Assembly: GCA_024275575.1 (NCBI GenBank)
Contig: JAJRYV010000053.1
Coordinates: forward strand, 1 to 40,295
DNA from: a bacterium
GTDB lineage: Bacteria; Zhuqueibacterota; Zhuqueibacteria; Zhuqueibacterales; Geothermadaptataceae
Direction: 5' to 3'
DNA length: 40,295 nt
Below are positions 8,536-17,134 of this stretch, piece by piece (within the stretch, counting starts at the first letter, position 1; every line of letters starts with the position of its first letter). The translations under genes were made by a program, and so were the position numbers. The notes below the pieces were generated by a model. The model was given only the letters and a program-made list of their open reading frames with translations. It made no database searches and was not told the origin of the DNA.

Positions 8536-10317
8536 TCAGTCTGTATAGAGCGCCTCGAGTTCTTTTTTATAATTCTCAACAACGACTTTACGCTTAATCT
8601 TCATGGAAGGGGTGAGCTCGCCGCTTTCGATGGTGAATTCCCGCGGCAGGATGATGGTTTTTTTAATGCTTTCAAAAGATGCGAGTTGATTATTCTGTTT
8701 CGTCACTTCATTATCGATCAACTCCGCAACACGATCATTTTTTACCAGTTCATCCCAGCTCGAATATTCTATCCCTTGTGCTGTTGCCCAGGCTTCGATC
8801 TGTTCCTGATCCAGCGCGATGAGTGCGGAGAGAAACTTTTTCTTGTCGCCATATGCCACAACCTGGCTGATATAACGCGAAGAACTGATCATTTTTTCAA
8901 CGCGCTGCGGTGCGATGTTTTTACCACCGGCGGTAATGATCAGGTCTTTTTTTCGATCCGTGATTTTCAGGAAGCCATCATCATCAATTTCACCGACGTC
9001 ACCAGTGTAAAGCCAGCCGTCTTTATCAATGGTCTCTGCTGTGGCTTCAGGGTTTTTATAATACCCCAGCATGACATTAGCTCCGCGAAAGAGCACCTCG
9101 CCATCAGCGGCGATTTTCTGCTCAATTCCCGGCCCGGGTTGGCCGACGGTGCCGAACCTGTTATTGTCGATACGATTGACATTGGTAAAAGAGGTGTTTT
9201 CGGTCATGCCCAGGCCTTCAAGAATCGGAACACCGCAGGCATGGAAGAATTTCGCCACAGCCACATTTAACGGTGCTGCGCCGGAAATCGTAAAAACTAT
9301 GCGCCCACCGAGTGCGGCTTGAATTTTCGAAAAAACCAGCTTATCGGCGATTTTGTGTTTGAATCCGAGTCCTGCCGGAATGGGTTTCTTGTGTTGCTGA
9401 AGTTCACTCACAGCGTAACCTGCAGACAGGGCAAAGTTGAAAATTTTCAGCTTTAATCCACCGGCATCCTGCGCACCAGTGGTTATTTTTTCGTAGACTT
9501 TTTCGAAAATACGTGGTACGCTGGCAAAAAAGTGCGGTCGGATTTCTTTTAAATTGTCGACGATTTTATCCATGCCTTCTGCAAAAGCCACAGCACATCC
9601 GCCACGCATGCAAAAATGCACGACCAGCCTGGCGAAAACATGTGCCAATGGCAGGAACAGAAGTGTGGTATGTGTGGTCTCCAGGGGCAAACATTCGCCG
9701 GAACTTTTCGATGAAAAAAGCAGGTTACCGTTGGAAAGCATAACACCTTTCGGCACGCCGGTGGTGCCTGAAGTATAGACGAGACCTGCGAGGTCTGCTT
9801 GTTTGACTGCTTCTGCACGTTTTACAAAATCATCATCTGAAACGCTGTCGGCTTTAGCGAGAAAATCATCCCAGTTCATGGCGATATCCAGCCCTTGTGG
9901 GTCGCCATCGATGACGATGACATGGGACAGATTTTCCAGTTGGCTTTTGACTTCGATTATCTTCTGCAATTGTTCCTGATTCTCAACGAAGATGATTTTT
10001 GCGTCAGAGTGATTGACGATATAGGCGCAATCTTCCGGTAAATTGGAGGCATAAATACCTACAGTGGCGGCGCCGATACTGACGATGCCAAAATCAAGAG
10101 CGACCCATTCATAACGAGTATTGCTGAGGATATCCACCTTGTCGCCATGTTCCGTGCCTAGCGCTAACAGGGCTTTAGAGATTTGTTTACAGTTATTCTC
10201 TGTCTGTCGCCAACTTTTTTCAACCCATTCGCCGCCGGATTTAAATTTGTAAGCCAGCTTGTCCGGATGGCTATCGCAGATGGTTTTAAATAATTGATAA
10301 ATCGATTTCTCAGTCAT
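8536..10317 (-). CDS. Long-chain acyl-CoA synthetase (AMP-forming), copy 2
   Basis: 593 residues, clearly a paralogue of the neighbouring synthetase, with long near-identical blocks such as 'PPGPGIEQKIAADGEVLF'-type sequence and 'ITDRKKDLIITAGGKNIAPQ'. Motifs in order are 'VYTSGTTGVPKGVM', 'TISGAAPLN', 'GLGMTENTSFTNVN' and 'WLYTGDVGEIDDDG'. Start ATG 10317 has AGGAGG upstream. Both copies keep the catalytic signatures, so both are probably active. The duplication may give different chain-length preference or regulation. It acts in fatty acid uptake, beta-oxidation or phospholipid recycling; no other fatty acid genes lie nearby. Confidence 0.93.
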   Translation of the reverse strand: MTEKSIYQLFKTICDSHPDKLAYKFKSGGEWVEKSWRQTENNCKQISKALLALGTEHGDKVDILSNTRYEWVALDFGIVSIGAATVGIYASNLPEDCAYIVNHSDAKIIFVENQEQLQKIIEVKSQLENLSHVIVIDGDPQGLDIAMNWDDFLAKADSVSDDDFVKRAEAVKQADLAGLVYTSGTTGVPKGVMLSNGNLLFSSKSSGECLPLETTHTTLLFLPLAHVFARLVVHFCMRGGCAVAFAEGMDKIVDNLKEIRPHFFASVPRIFEKVYEKITTGAQDAGGLKLKIFNFALSAGYAVSELQQHKKPIPAGLGFKHKIADKLVFSKIQAALGGRIVFTISGAAPLNVAVAKFFHACGVPILEGLGMTENTSFTNVNRIDNNRFGTVGQPGPGIEQKIAADGEVLFRGANVMLGYYKNPEATAETIDKDGWLYTGDVGEIDDDGFLKITDRKKDLIITAGGKNIAPQRVEKMISSSRYISQVVAYGDKKKFLSALIALDQEQIEAWATAQGIEYSSWDELVKNDRVAELIDNEVTKQNNQLASFESIKKTIILPREFTIESGELTPSMKIKRKVVVENYKKELEALYTD

Positions 10318-10386
10318 ACTTTAGTTCCTCCTCATGCTTGGTATGATTTTTTAACCAGGGAATCTCTCCTGGCAGTCAACACCTGG

Positions 10387-11241
10387 TTATGTTTTTATTT
10401 TTTTGAATTTTTCCTTATCGAATGTAAATTGGCAAGTTTCATATCTTTGTTGAAATCGATCAATATATCCTGGTGATTGAAAGTATTTTTGCAGCGACTG
10501 TGACAGGGGGAAAATTTGCACATCCGAGAGCCACTCGAACGCTTCGCCCGTCCGCTGGTCGATAACGCAGCTGGTATTCACCGCCCACGACATTTCAGTT
10601 AAACTCAGGGACGCGATATCACGCAGGACAGCGTAGAATTCGGCTTCTTTCGCAGGGTTATAGAATTTAAAAACGTGACGGTAAAGGTAAGCATTGTGGT
10701 AATACTCAGGAAAATTCACCACACCGTCAAGGTTTTTCAAGCGACAATAGGCGATTATCAGTTTCAGAACACGGCGGGCCTGTCCCAAACCGGGATGTTC
10801 CTGGCCAGGCAGTCCGGAAAACGGGGTGGGGAAATCCTGAAAAGGATTTTGCATCATCATCCATTCGATGGAGAGAATACGTGCCGCCGGAAAATCAGCG
10901 ATCAATTCCGACCCGCCGTGTGGGCAAATTTCACCCTCTTTCAAGCGCAATTCAGCGAGCAGATGTTCGTAGTCAACTTTTTTCGAATAGACTTTCAATA
11001 CCTGATCAAAATCTTCCAATGGGTTTATTTTAATGATAAAGTCATCGATTCCTTTTTGGCGCAGGTCTGAGAAAATTCCAGATTTTTCCAATACTTTTCG
11101 TAAATCTTCTGCAGTGAACATGCCCAGCAAAAGGGTGGACCCGGAGTGGGTGGTTAACTGGTCGATGAAATCATCTTCATTAAGGGTTGGAATATCGATC
11201 TGTAGGGAGGAAAATGGTCGTTTTTTTTTCATCAGCTTCAT
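10387..11241 (-). CDS. Conserved-looking protein of unknown function (284 aa)
   Basis: I do not recognise a family with confidence. The protein is soluble-looking, without signal peptide or membrane helix. It has a mixed N-terminal half ('STLLLGMFTAEDLRKVLEKSG', 'LLAELRLKEGEICPHGGSE'). A striking motif-rich centre follows ('MMMQNPFQDFPTPFSGLPGQ', 'EHPGLGQARRVLKLI'), then a C-terminal region with many aromatic residues ('FPEYYHNAYLYRHVFKFYNP'). The stop codon overlaps an inverted repeat. No good Shine-Dalgarno precedes the ATG at 11241; a second ATG three codons in is equally possible. It lies 69 bases upstream of acyl-CoA synthetase copy 2 on the same strand, so co-transcription is possible. 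Confidence 0.75.
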   Translation of the reverse strand: MKLMKKKRPFSSLQIDIPTLNEDDFIDQLTTHSGSTLLLGMFTAEDLRKVLEKSGIFSDLRQKGIDDFIIKINPLEDFDQVLKVYSKKVDYEHLLAELRLKEGEICPHGGSELIADFPAARILSIEWMMMQNPFQDFPTPFSGLPGQEHPGLGQARRVLKLIIAYCRLKNLDGVVNFPEYYHNAYLYRHVFKFYNPAKEAEFYAVLRDIASLSLTEMSWAVNTSCVIDQRTGEAFEWLSDVQIFPLSQSLQKYFQSPGYIDRFQQRYETCQFTFDKEKFKKIKT

Positions 11242-11540
11242 GAATTATCTGTTTTTTTACCTGACCCACCTTTATCAATTGAATTTAAGACAAAATCAGC
11301 AAAATGCAACTGGAAAAAAATGAATAGATTACGATACTATTTGCGAAATTTTTCAATGATGTGTTTTTCAAAATAAACAAGCAGGCATTATCATTAACCA
11401 GGTTCCATTATATCTAAACGCCCGGGGCAAAACAAACTATTTTGTCTCGCTAAAAAAAATCCTATATTGTTTAAACGCTTTGTTCCTCTGATTGTCTATT
11501 AAGACAACAAAAAAAACGGTATAAGTGAACTGCTTACATT
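11242..11540. promoter_or_regulatory. Divergent promoter region upstream of ECF sigma gene
   Basis: About 300 bases without a gene. It contains the inverted repeat TTGTCT-ATTA-AGACAA (11492-11507) and another TTGTCT at 11442-11447, 50 bases earlier. A TATATT at 11463-11468 could serve as a -10, but spacing to the upstream TTGTCT is only 15. A regulator- or ECF-recognised element is possible; nothing here is decisive. Confidence 0.4.
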
Positions 11541-12053
11541 ATGTTAAAACTGAATTTGAAGCAACACAGCAGCGACCGGGCTAATTTGCGTGAATTACAT
11601 GAAACGGTTATCGAACGGGCGCAGGAAGGTGATGAACTCGCTTATAAAGAGTTATACCGGCGCTACTGCCGGGTCGTTTATACCCTCGCTTATCAGATGC
11701 TGGGCAATCATAGTGATACCGATGAGGTTGTGCAGGAAACCTTTATTCGTGTCTTTAAAAATTTACACCGTTTACGCAATACAAAAGCGTTTACTTCATG
11801 GCTTTATCAAATTGCGATGAATCTCAGTATTGACCACCGTAAAACTCGAACCCGCCGGCGCATGTTGCCCATAGATGAACGACCAGAATATGTGAGCAAT
11901 TATGAATTAGCTACGACAAAACACGTGCGCAATCCGGGGCAGGTTTTAGAGAATAAAGAACTTCTGGGACAGATCAATAATGCGATCGATGGCCTGCCCG
12001 AACAACAGCGTGCCGTTATCATCATGCATGAAGTTGAAGGCATGTCAAAATAA
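11541..12053 (+). CDS. ECF-type RNA polymerase sigma factor, truncated by in-frame TAA
   Basis: 170 residues up to the stop. Region 2 is clear: 'AYKELYRRYCRVVYTLAYQM', 'DTDEVVQETFIRVFKNLHRL' and 'AFTSWLYQIAMNLSIDHRK'. Region 4 begins with 'AIDGLPEQQRAVIIMHEVEG' and is cut by TAA after 'MSK'. In intact ECF factors this point is followed by the helix-turn-helix that reads the -35 element. The same frame continues past the TAA with exactly that sequence (next entry). As annotated the product could bind core RNA polymerase and the -10 element but would lack most of its -35-binding helices. The ATG at 11541 is the first in frame. The following gene is an anti-sigma factor, a typical ECF arrangement. 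Confidence 0.85.
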   Translation: MLKLNLKQHSSDRANLRELHETVIERAQEGDELAYKELYRRYCRVVYTLAYQMLGNHSDTDEVVQETFIRVFKNLHRLRNTKAFTSWLYQIAMNLSIDHRKTRTRRRMLPIDERPEYVSNYELATTKHVRNPGQVLENKELLGQINNAIDGLPEQQRAVIIMHEVEGMSK

Positions 12054-12158
12054 ATGATTTCCGATATTCTCAAGTGTTCCCTGGTGACTGTGCGCACCAA
12101 TTTACATCATGCACGAAAAAAATTGCGTCAGAATTTAGCCAAATATATACAAGAGTAA
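12054..12158 (+). pseudogene. In-frame continuation of sigma factor region 4 after the TAA
   Basis: 34 codons starting with an ATG directly after the TAA and ending with TAA at 12156-12158. The translation 'MISDILKCSLVTVRTNLHHA' then 'RKKLRQNL' matches the helix-turn-helix of ECF region 4 (family pattern: I-a-e-I-L-g-x-S-x-g-T-V-r-x-x-L-h-x-A-R-k-k-L). No ribosome binding site precedes the ATG, though stop-start coupling could reinitiate. It is most simply the broken end of the sigma gene, giving a 205-codon full length if read through. Confidence 0.75.
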
Positions 12159-12173
12159 AGAAAAGAGCAGAGC

Positions 12174-12752
12174 ATGGATTGTCAGGAAATTGGAAAATAT
12201 TTACTCGATTATCTCGATAACGAGACCTCAAACTCGATTTCACAGGCTGTCGAAGAGCATCTGAATTTATGCAATCATTGCCGCAGTGAGTGGGAGGCAT
12301 ACAAAAAAACCAACATGTTGATTCAGTTGCGCAATGTACCGCAACCGGAGGACACCTACTGGAATAAAGCTTATGCTGCAATTGCAGAAAAACTCGCAGC
12401 CCGTATCGTCGCCATGCCAATTGAGCATGATGCCGGCATAGTGGATGATTTTCTTCACGGCCATGGACAGTCAACAAATTGGCACAAACGTATTTCCTAT
12501 CTCATCAGCGTCGCCGCCACGATTATTTTCATTATTGCCGGCTATTGGATGAGCAACAAAATAGCTGAAAAACCGGACGAGGAATACAATACGGTCATCG
12601 TCGTTGAGCCGGAATGGCGCGGTATGCCGGCCTCCCAAAACTTGCACACCAATTTTCAGCCGGATGCGGATTTCAGCAAATTTTCCGGCGCTGCAATCGG
12701 CATTATCAGCCCAGTTTCGCAAGGCCTGCGTGTGGAGGCAGTGCTTAAATGA
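12174..12752 (+). CDS. Zinc-finger anti-sigma factor, membrane-bound
   Basis: 192 residues. The N-terminal zinc-binding anti-sigma (ZAS) motif is H-x3-C-x2-C, seen as 'HLNLCNHC' near residues 32-39, preceded by the usual 'DYLDNET' helix. This domain clamps the cognate ECF factor at the membrane until a signal arrives. A single membrane helix ('ISYLISVAATIIFIIAGYW', about 104-122) leads into a short periplasmic tail of some 65 residues. It starts 15 bases after the end of the extended sigma reading frame and overlaps the next gene by ATGA, so the genes are translationally coupled. Partner assignment rests on adjacency and family convention. Confidence 0.85.
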   Translation: MDCQEIGKYLLDYLDNETSNSISQAVEEHLNLCNHCRSEWEAYKKTNMLIQLRNVPQPEDTYWNKAYAAIAEKLAARIVAMPIEHDAGIVDDFLHGHGQSTNWHKRISYLISVAATIIFIIAGYWMSNKIAEKPDEEYNTVIVVEPEWRGMPASQNLHTNFQPDADFSKFSGAAIGIISPVSQGLRVEAVLK

Positions 12753-13378
12753 GATTTAAAAGATTGATTTGTTTCTTCTTTTTGCTCCAGCTTGCCTGCA
12801 CCCGGAATCCAGAAGAAGGCATTCATCTGAAGTTTAAATATACTCCAGGCACAACTTATCACTATGAAATGACAGATGTCGTCGTCGACAGATTCGGCGA
12901 CCAGGCCGGTGATACGATGAATGTTAATGGATTTCAGACGCAACGCATCACCATCGAAACGCTGGAAAAAGACAAAAATAATGTCTATAATTTGAACATC
13001 AAATTTTTGGTGACAAAAGATACGGCGATCTATTCTGAAAATTTCCCCAATGAAAAAAAACGTCTTAAACCGATGATTGGCCACAAAAGCCAATATAAAA
13101 TCAAGATGAGCTCCATGGGTAAAATTTATGATGTTCTGGGCGAAGATGAAAAAAGCACGAGATTTTACGAAGAAGCCTACAAATCGAATCACCCTGTTTT
13201 TCCGGATAAAAAAATCATACCCGGCTATAAATGGAACAAAAATGTTTACATCAATTATGGGGAAGATGCCCCTTTTCGGGTGACGACAAAATTCAAGTTT
13301 ATCGGGTATGAAACGGTCGATAACCAAAATTGTGCGGTAATCTCATTCAGCAGCCGTACCAAAAGGAAAATGATCTGA
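12749..13378 (+). CDS. Putative lipoprotein, N-terminal part (frameshifted)
   Basis: 209 residues as read. A lipoprotein signal is visible: 'MRFKRLICFFFLLQLAC', with lipobox L-Q-L-A-C at residue 17. The rest is beta-rich ('KFKYTPGTTYHYEMTD', 'FKFIGYETVDNQNCAVISFS') and resembles periplasmic proteins of unknown family that follow sigma/anti-sigma pairs. The tail after 'VISFSS' ('RTKRKMI') looks spurious, because the adjacent frame continues with a long, similar beta-rich sequence. The start overlaps the anti-sigma stop. The function is unknown; a sensor or secreted effector of the sigma pathway is possible. Confidence 0.7.
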   Translation: MRFKRLICFFFLLQLACTRNPEEGIHLKFKYTPGTTYHYEMTDVVVDRFGDQAGDTMNVNGFQTQRITIETLEKDKNNVYNLNIKFLVTKDTAIYSENFPNEKKRLKPMIGHKSQYKIKMSSMGKIYDVLGEDEKSTRFYEEAYKSNHPVFPDKKIIPGYKWNKNVYINYGEDAPFRVTTKFKFIGYETVDNQNCAVISFSSRTKRKMI

Positions 13379-13620
13379 CGAACAGTGAATACAATAAGCA
13401 GGGATACCAGAAATGGCTTTGGAACATCGAGACCATCAGCAAAGGCAAGATTTTCTTTTCAACCAGTCAGGGATATTTAATTCAGAAAGAACGGTTGATG
13501 ACTTTCAACTCAAAAAGCGAAATTATTGATAAAGACAGCGTCAAAAAGAAATCCTTCCGCGTCAGAACGGATAAAGAAACTATCCGGCTTACGGGATTTA
13601 ACAAACAAAGTGATAACTGA
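13330..13620 (+). pseudogene. C-terminal continuation of the putative lipoprotein in the -1 frame
   Basis: This frame overlaps the end of the preceding entry and continues it. 'YQKENDLTNSEYNKQGYQKW' is followed by 'ISKGKIFFSTSQGYLIQKER' and a basic tail, ending in TGA at 13618-13620. It has no start codon of its own with a ribosome binding site; the first candidate is a TTG at 13330. A one-base deletion somewhere between about 13340 and 13378 would explain the pair as one roughly 290-residue protein. No canonical X-XXY-YYZ slippery heptamer was recognised at the junction. Confidence 0.6.
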
Positions 13621-13724
13621 TACTTCATTTCCGGGTACCACTCAAAAAACCCCAAGGTTGGAAAACCTTTGCCGCCCATAACAGGCCAGACCGGCTTGAA
13701 CCGTCTCAATTTAAAGAGAAAAAC

Positions 13725-16322
13725 ATGTATATCAAAAGGCGTATTTACAATTCTGCTGCTGCGATCCTGTTGACTCTAAATTTGCTTGCCGCACAAGACG
13801 TCGTTGATGGCAAGCGTCTGTTTTTTAGTGGAGATTATCAGGATGCCATTAAAAAACTAAGCGGGAAACGCCCTTCTATCGAATCTTTGCTATGGTTGTC
13901 ACGCGCAACGGAAGAAACCGGTGATTTTCAGGCTGCGATTGCTGTTTTTGATAAAATAGCAGATTGGACGAGTTTTGTTCCATTGCTCAATCGCATGGGG
14001 GAAGTTGAGTTGAAAAGGGCACATTATAAAAAAGCAAAAAACTTGTTTAAACAGGCCGTGACTCAAAACGCAAACTTTATGCCCGCCAATTACAATTTGG
14101 GTAAAATGCTGTACGAATGGGGGGAATTTGATAAAGCAACCGATTATTTCAACAGGATCATCAAGGCTTTTCGCGAAACGCCTTATCCGGATGCGCAACT
14201 GACTTATTTCACGGCGAAAGCCTGTATTTATTTAAAGCGCTTCAACGATGCTAATGATTTATTTTACGATGCGCACAAGCTCGATAAAAATGACTGGCGA
14301 ATTTTAGTCGACTGGGGGAACCTCTTTTTATCCAAATACAACTTTGCGGATGCGCAATCAACCTACACGGATGCTTTGAAAATAAACCCAAACTGTATTC
14401 AGGCAAAGATCGGGATTGCCAATGCCAGCGTACAAAAGAATGCCGGGATCGCATTTAAAACGCTGGAAGGACTGCTTAAGAAACATGCTGATCACAAGAG
14501 TGTTCTGCTGTTTGCAGCGCAGCTCAACAACCTCGCCGGGAAAACCGATTTAGCCGTACAAAATATCGAGTCTGCGCTGAAGAAATATCCTCAGGACCTT
14601 GAATTATTAACTGTTTCAGCTTTAATTTCTCTAAAGAGGAAAAAGCAGGATAAATTTAATAGCACCGCAAAACAGGTGTTTGCGATCAATCCTCAATACA
14701 GCACTTTCTGGGCGGAAAGCGGGGACTATCTCGCCAAAACCTATTTATTTACCGAAGCGGTTGAATACTACCGCAAAGCGCTCGAAATCAGCCCTGGGAA
14801 TAATAAAGCACGGGGTGGTTTGGGCACAGCGCTTTCCCGGCTTGCCCGGTTAGATGAAGCGAAAATCGAACTTGAAAAAGCTTTTAAGGATGACGCCTAT
14901 AATATCTGGACAGGTAATTTGCTTAAACTTTTTGATAGCTATGCAGAATACGACACCATCAGCACTGCCCATTTTCTCATCCGGTTACATAAAAATGACA
15001 AACCGGTGATCGGCGCTTATGCGGCAGAACTTGCAGAAAAAGCCTACGCGGCTTATAAAGCACGTTATAAATTTGAATTTAATTTTCCGATTACCATCGA
15101 AATTTTCCCCAAACACGACGATTTTGCTGTACGCTGTTTTGGCCTGCCGGGATCGCAGGTTTTTCTCGGTATCTGCTTTGGCCCCCTGGTGACGATGAAT
15201 TCGCCACGCGCCCGGCCCGTCGGCAGTTTTAACTGGCAGGAAACCCTGTGGCACGAACTTGCACACGTCATCCATTTGACCATGACCGACAATCGCATCC
15301 CGCGCTGGCTCGCCGAAGGCGTCGCAGTTTGGGAGACGACGCGGGCAAAAAAGTCATGGTCGATGAATATGGAACTTTCGATCATTCGAGCGCTGCGCGA
15401 AAACAACATCATCCCTTTGCGGGAGCTCAACAGCGGTTTTGCCGGAGATCCTGCCCGTGTCACATTTTCATATTATCAATCATCTTTGATGGTCGAATTT
15501 ATTTATGAACAATTTGGCATGCAGGCGTTGATTTCCCTTTTCGATGCCTATAAAAATGACAAACACACGGCAATTGCTTTAAAAAATACGCTCGACCTTG
15601 ATGATGAGAAATTTGATAGCGAATTCCTCACATGGCTGCAAAAAAACTATAATTATTCCGCTGTACACTTTGAATTTGCGATGCAGCATGGAAAAAAAAG
15701 ACCGCAAAAAAACAAAAAAGATATTGCCGGAAGGTTGGCAAAAGACTCCACTGATTTTTATGCACTTTTACAAATCGGTGAACAAAAACTGGCACAAGAT
15801 GACAGCAGCGGCATCCCGCTTTTGCAAAAAACGATCATGCTTTTCCCGGAATACGTAGCGTACGGCAATGGTTATTGGTTATTAGCCAACTATTACTTCA
15901 AGAAACAAAACTACCAGCAAGCTGCTTATTATTTACAGGAACTGACCAGCTATGACGGTAAAAATTTTCAAGCCAACAGCAAGTTGCGTCTGGCAGCGCG
16001 GAAACTGGGTGATAAAACCCTGGAAGCGCTGGCTTACGAAAACATCATGGAGATTTACCCCTATGATCCGTTGTTGCATAAAAACTGGGGTGATATTTTA
16101 TATGAACAGAAAAAATATGCAGCCGCGATTCGCGAGTATTCAATTGAACTTGCGTTAAAACCGGTCGACCGCGCCGGTACTCATTATCGTCTTGCGAGAG
16201 CTTATTTTGCTGCCGCTAATCCAAAACTTGCCCGGCGGCACGCTCTCAAATCACTGGAAATTGCGCCGATGTTTTTACCGGCGCAGGAAATTTTAGTCCA
16301 AAGCCAAAAGGCGCCGAAATAG
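13725..16322 (+). CDS. TPR protein with gluzincin (peptidase MA-like) metalloprotease domain
   Basis: 865 residues. A signal peptide ('NSAAAILLTLNLLAAQ') exports it. TPR repeats fill about residues 25-400 (for example 'NYNLGKMLYEWGEFDKATDY' and 'VEYYRKALEISPGNNKARGG'). A protease domain follows with 'WHELAHVIH': H510, E511 and H514 form HExxH. The third zinc ligand is likely E531 in 'WLAEGVAVWE'. Further TPRs occupy about 660-865. This arrangement is known from the peptidase MA-like family. It starts 104 bases after the lipoprotein tail, and the gap holds a small AAGGTT-GGAA-AACCTT hairpin at 13654-13669. It probably acts in the periplasm; substrates are unknown, and TPRs could present proteins to the active site. 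Confidence 0.85.
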   Translation: MYIKRRIYNSAAAILLTLNLLAAQDVVDGKRLFFSGDYQDAIKKLSGKRPSIESLLWLSRATEETGDFQAAIAVFDKIADWTSFVPLLNRMGEVELKRAHYKKAKNLFKQAVTQNANFMPANYNLGKMLYEWGEFDKATDYFNRIIKAFRETPYPDAQLTYFTAKACIYLKRFNDANDLFYDAHKLDKNDWRILVDWGNLFLSKYNFADAQSTYTDALKINPNCIQAKIGIANASVQKNAGIAFKTLEGLLKKHADHKSVLLFAAQLNNLAGKTDLAVQNIESALKKYPQDLELLTVSALISLKRKKQDKFNSTAKQVFAINPQYSTFWAESGDYLAKTYLFTEAVEYYRKALEISPGNNKARGGLGTALSRLARLDEAKIELEKAFKDDAYNIWTGNLLKLFDSYAEYDTISTAHFLIRLHKNDKPVIGAYAAELAEKAYAAYKARYKFEFNFPITIEIFPKHDDFAVRCFGLPGSQVFLGICFGPLVTMNSPRARPVGSFNWQETLWHELAHVIHLTMTDNRIPRWLAEGVAVWETTRAKKSWSMNMELSIIRALRENNIIPLRELNSGFAGDPARVTFSYYQSSLMVEFIYEQFGMQALISLFDAYKNDKHTAIALKNTLDLDDEKFDSEFLTWLQKNYNYSAVHFEFAMQHGKKRPQKNKKDIAGRLAKDSTDFYALLQIGEQKLAQDDSSGIPLLQKTIMLFPEYVAYGNGYWLLANYYFKKQNYQQAAYYLQELTSYDGKNFQANSKLRLAARKLGDKTLEALAYENIMEIYPYDPLLHKNWGDILYEQKKYAAAIREYSIELALKPVDRAGTHYRLARAYFAAANPKLARRHALKSLEIAPMFLPAQEILVQSQKAPK

Positions 16323-16359
16323 CCGCCCCAGGATTTTAGAAAACTTAAAAGTATCAGAC

Positions 16360-17133
16360 GTGAAAATAATTGAACATCTCATGTATTCAACAAAGAAAAT
16401 AATCGCTTCGTCGATATTTATCCTGATAATCATTCTCATCGATACGCAGGCCATGAGCGGACAAGCATGGCGGCGAAAAAGTAAACCGCAACTCGATAAA
16501 TTCACCTTTGTTCGCATCGAGTGGATGCCCAGAATTGACACTCGTTACATGCGATATTTTTCCGGGCCGGTGCCGCCATGGGCGCATGATTTTCCCATCG
16601 CTGAACAGCATATGTATTATCAACTCGAAAAAACGGCTGCCGTCGGCATCACCAATATCCCGCAGGTTTTCACTTTGCAAGATGATGAGATTTTCAGCTT
16701 TCCTTTACTTTATATCTGTGAAATTGGTGTCTGGGAACCGGCGCCGGATGAAGTAGCCCGGCTGGGAGAATATTTGAAAAGAGGTGGTTTGCTCATCGTC
16801 GATGATTTCCGCAGCCCTCCGGAATGGGCTAATTTCACCAGACAAATGAATAAAATTGTACCTGATTTTTCCAAACGGAAATTAAAACTGTCGGATGCTG
16901 TTTTTCACTGTTTTTTTGATCTCGATGAAATCCCTATGGATTCGCCGTATTTGCGCGATGGTTATATCCCGCAATTCTGGGGCTGGTTTGACAGTGAGGG
17001 CAGCCTCGCCGTCATCGTAAACTATAATAACGACATCGGTGACGGCTGGGAACTACCGGAGGAACTGGGCGAATTTTCCTTTGAAGCTTTCGAACTTGGC
17101 ATCAATTATATAATCTATTCGATGACTCACTAA
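16360..17133 (+). CDS. DUF4159-type secreted protein, copy 1
   Basis: 257 residues from a GTG at 16360; the ATG at 16381 is an alternative and starts closer to the signal peptide ('IIASSIFILIIILIDTQA'). The mature part shows the pattern recognised in DUF4159 proteins. These are 'FTFVRIEW' near the start, 'LKRGGLLIVDDFRSPPEW' in the middle, 'DAVFHCFFDLDEIP', and a closing 'ELGINYIIYSMTH'. The fold is thought to resemble class I glutamine-amidotransferase-like domains without a known enzymatic role. DUF4159 genes commonly sit next to MoxR/DUF58/vWA genes, as here. Neither possible start has a convincing ribosome binding site. The next gene is a diverged paralogue. Confidence 0.82.
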   Translation: MKIIEHLMYSTKKIIASSIFILIIILIDTQAMSGQAWRRKSKPQLDKFTFVRIEWMPRIDTRYMRYFSGPVPPWAHDFPIAEQHMYYQLEKTAAVGITNIPQVFTLQDDEIFSFPLLYICEIGVWEPAPDEVARLGEYLKRGGLLIVDDFRSPPEWANFTRQMNKIVPDFSKRKLKLSDAVFHCFFDLDEIPMDSPYLRDGYIPQFWGWFDSEGSLAVIVNYNNDIGDGWELPEELGEFSFEAFELGINYIIYSMTH

Positions 17134-17134
17134 A

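Noticed and set aside
10350-10390. AACCAGG/CCTGGTT repeats as terminator of the 284-aa gene
   Set aside because: On the minus strand the stem is followed by A's, not U's.
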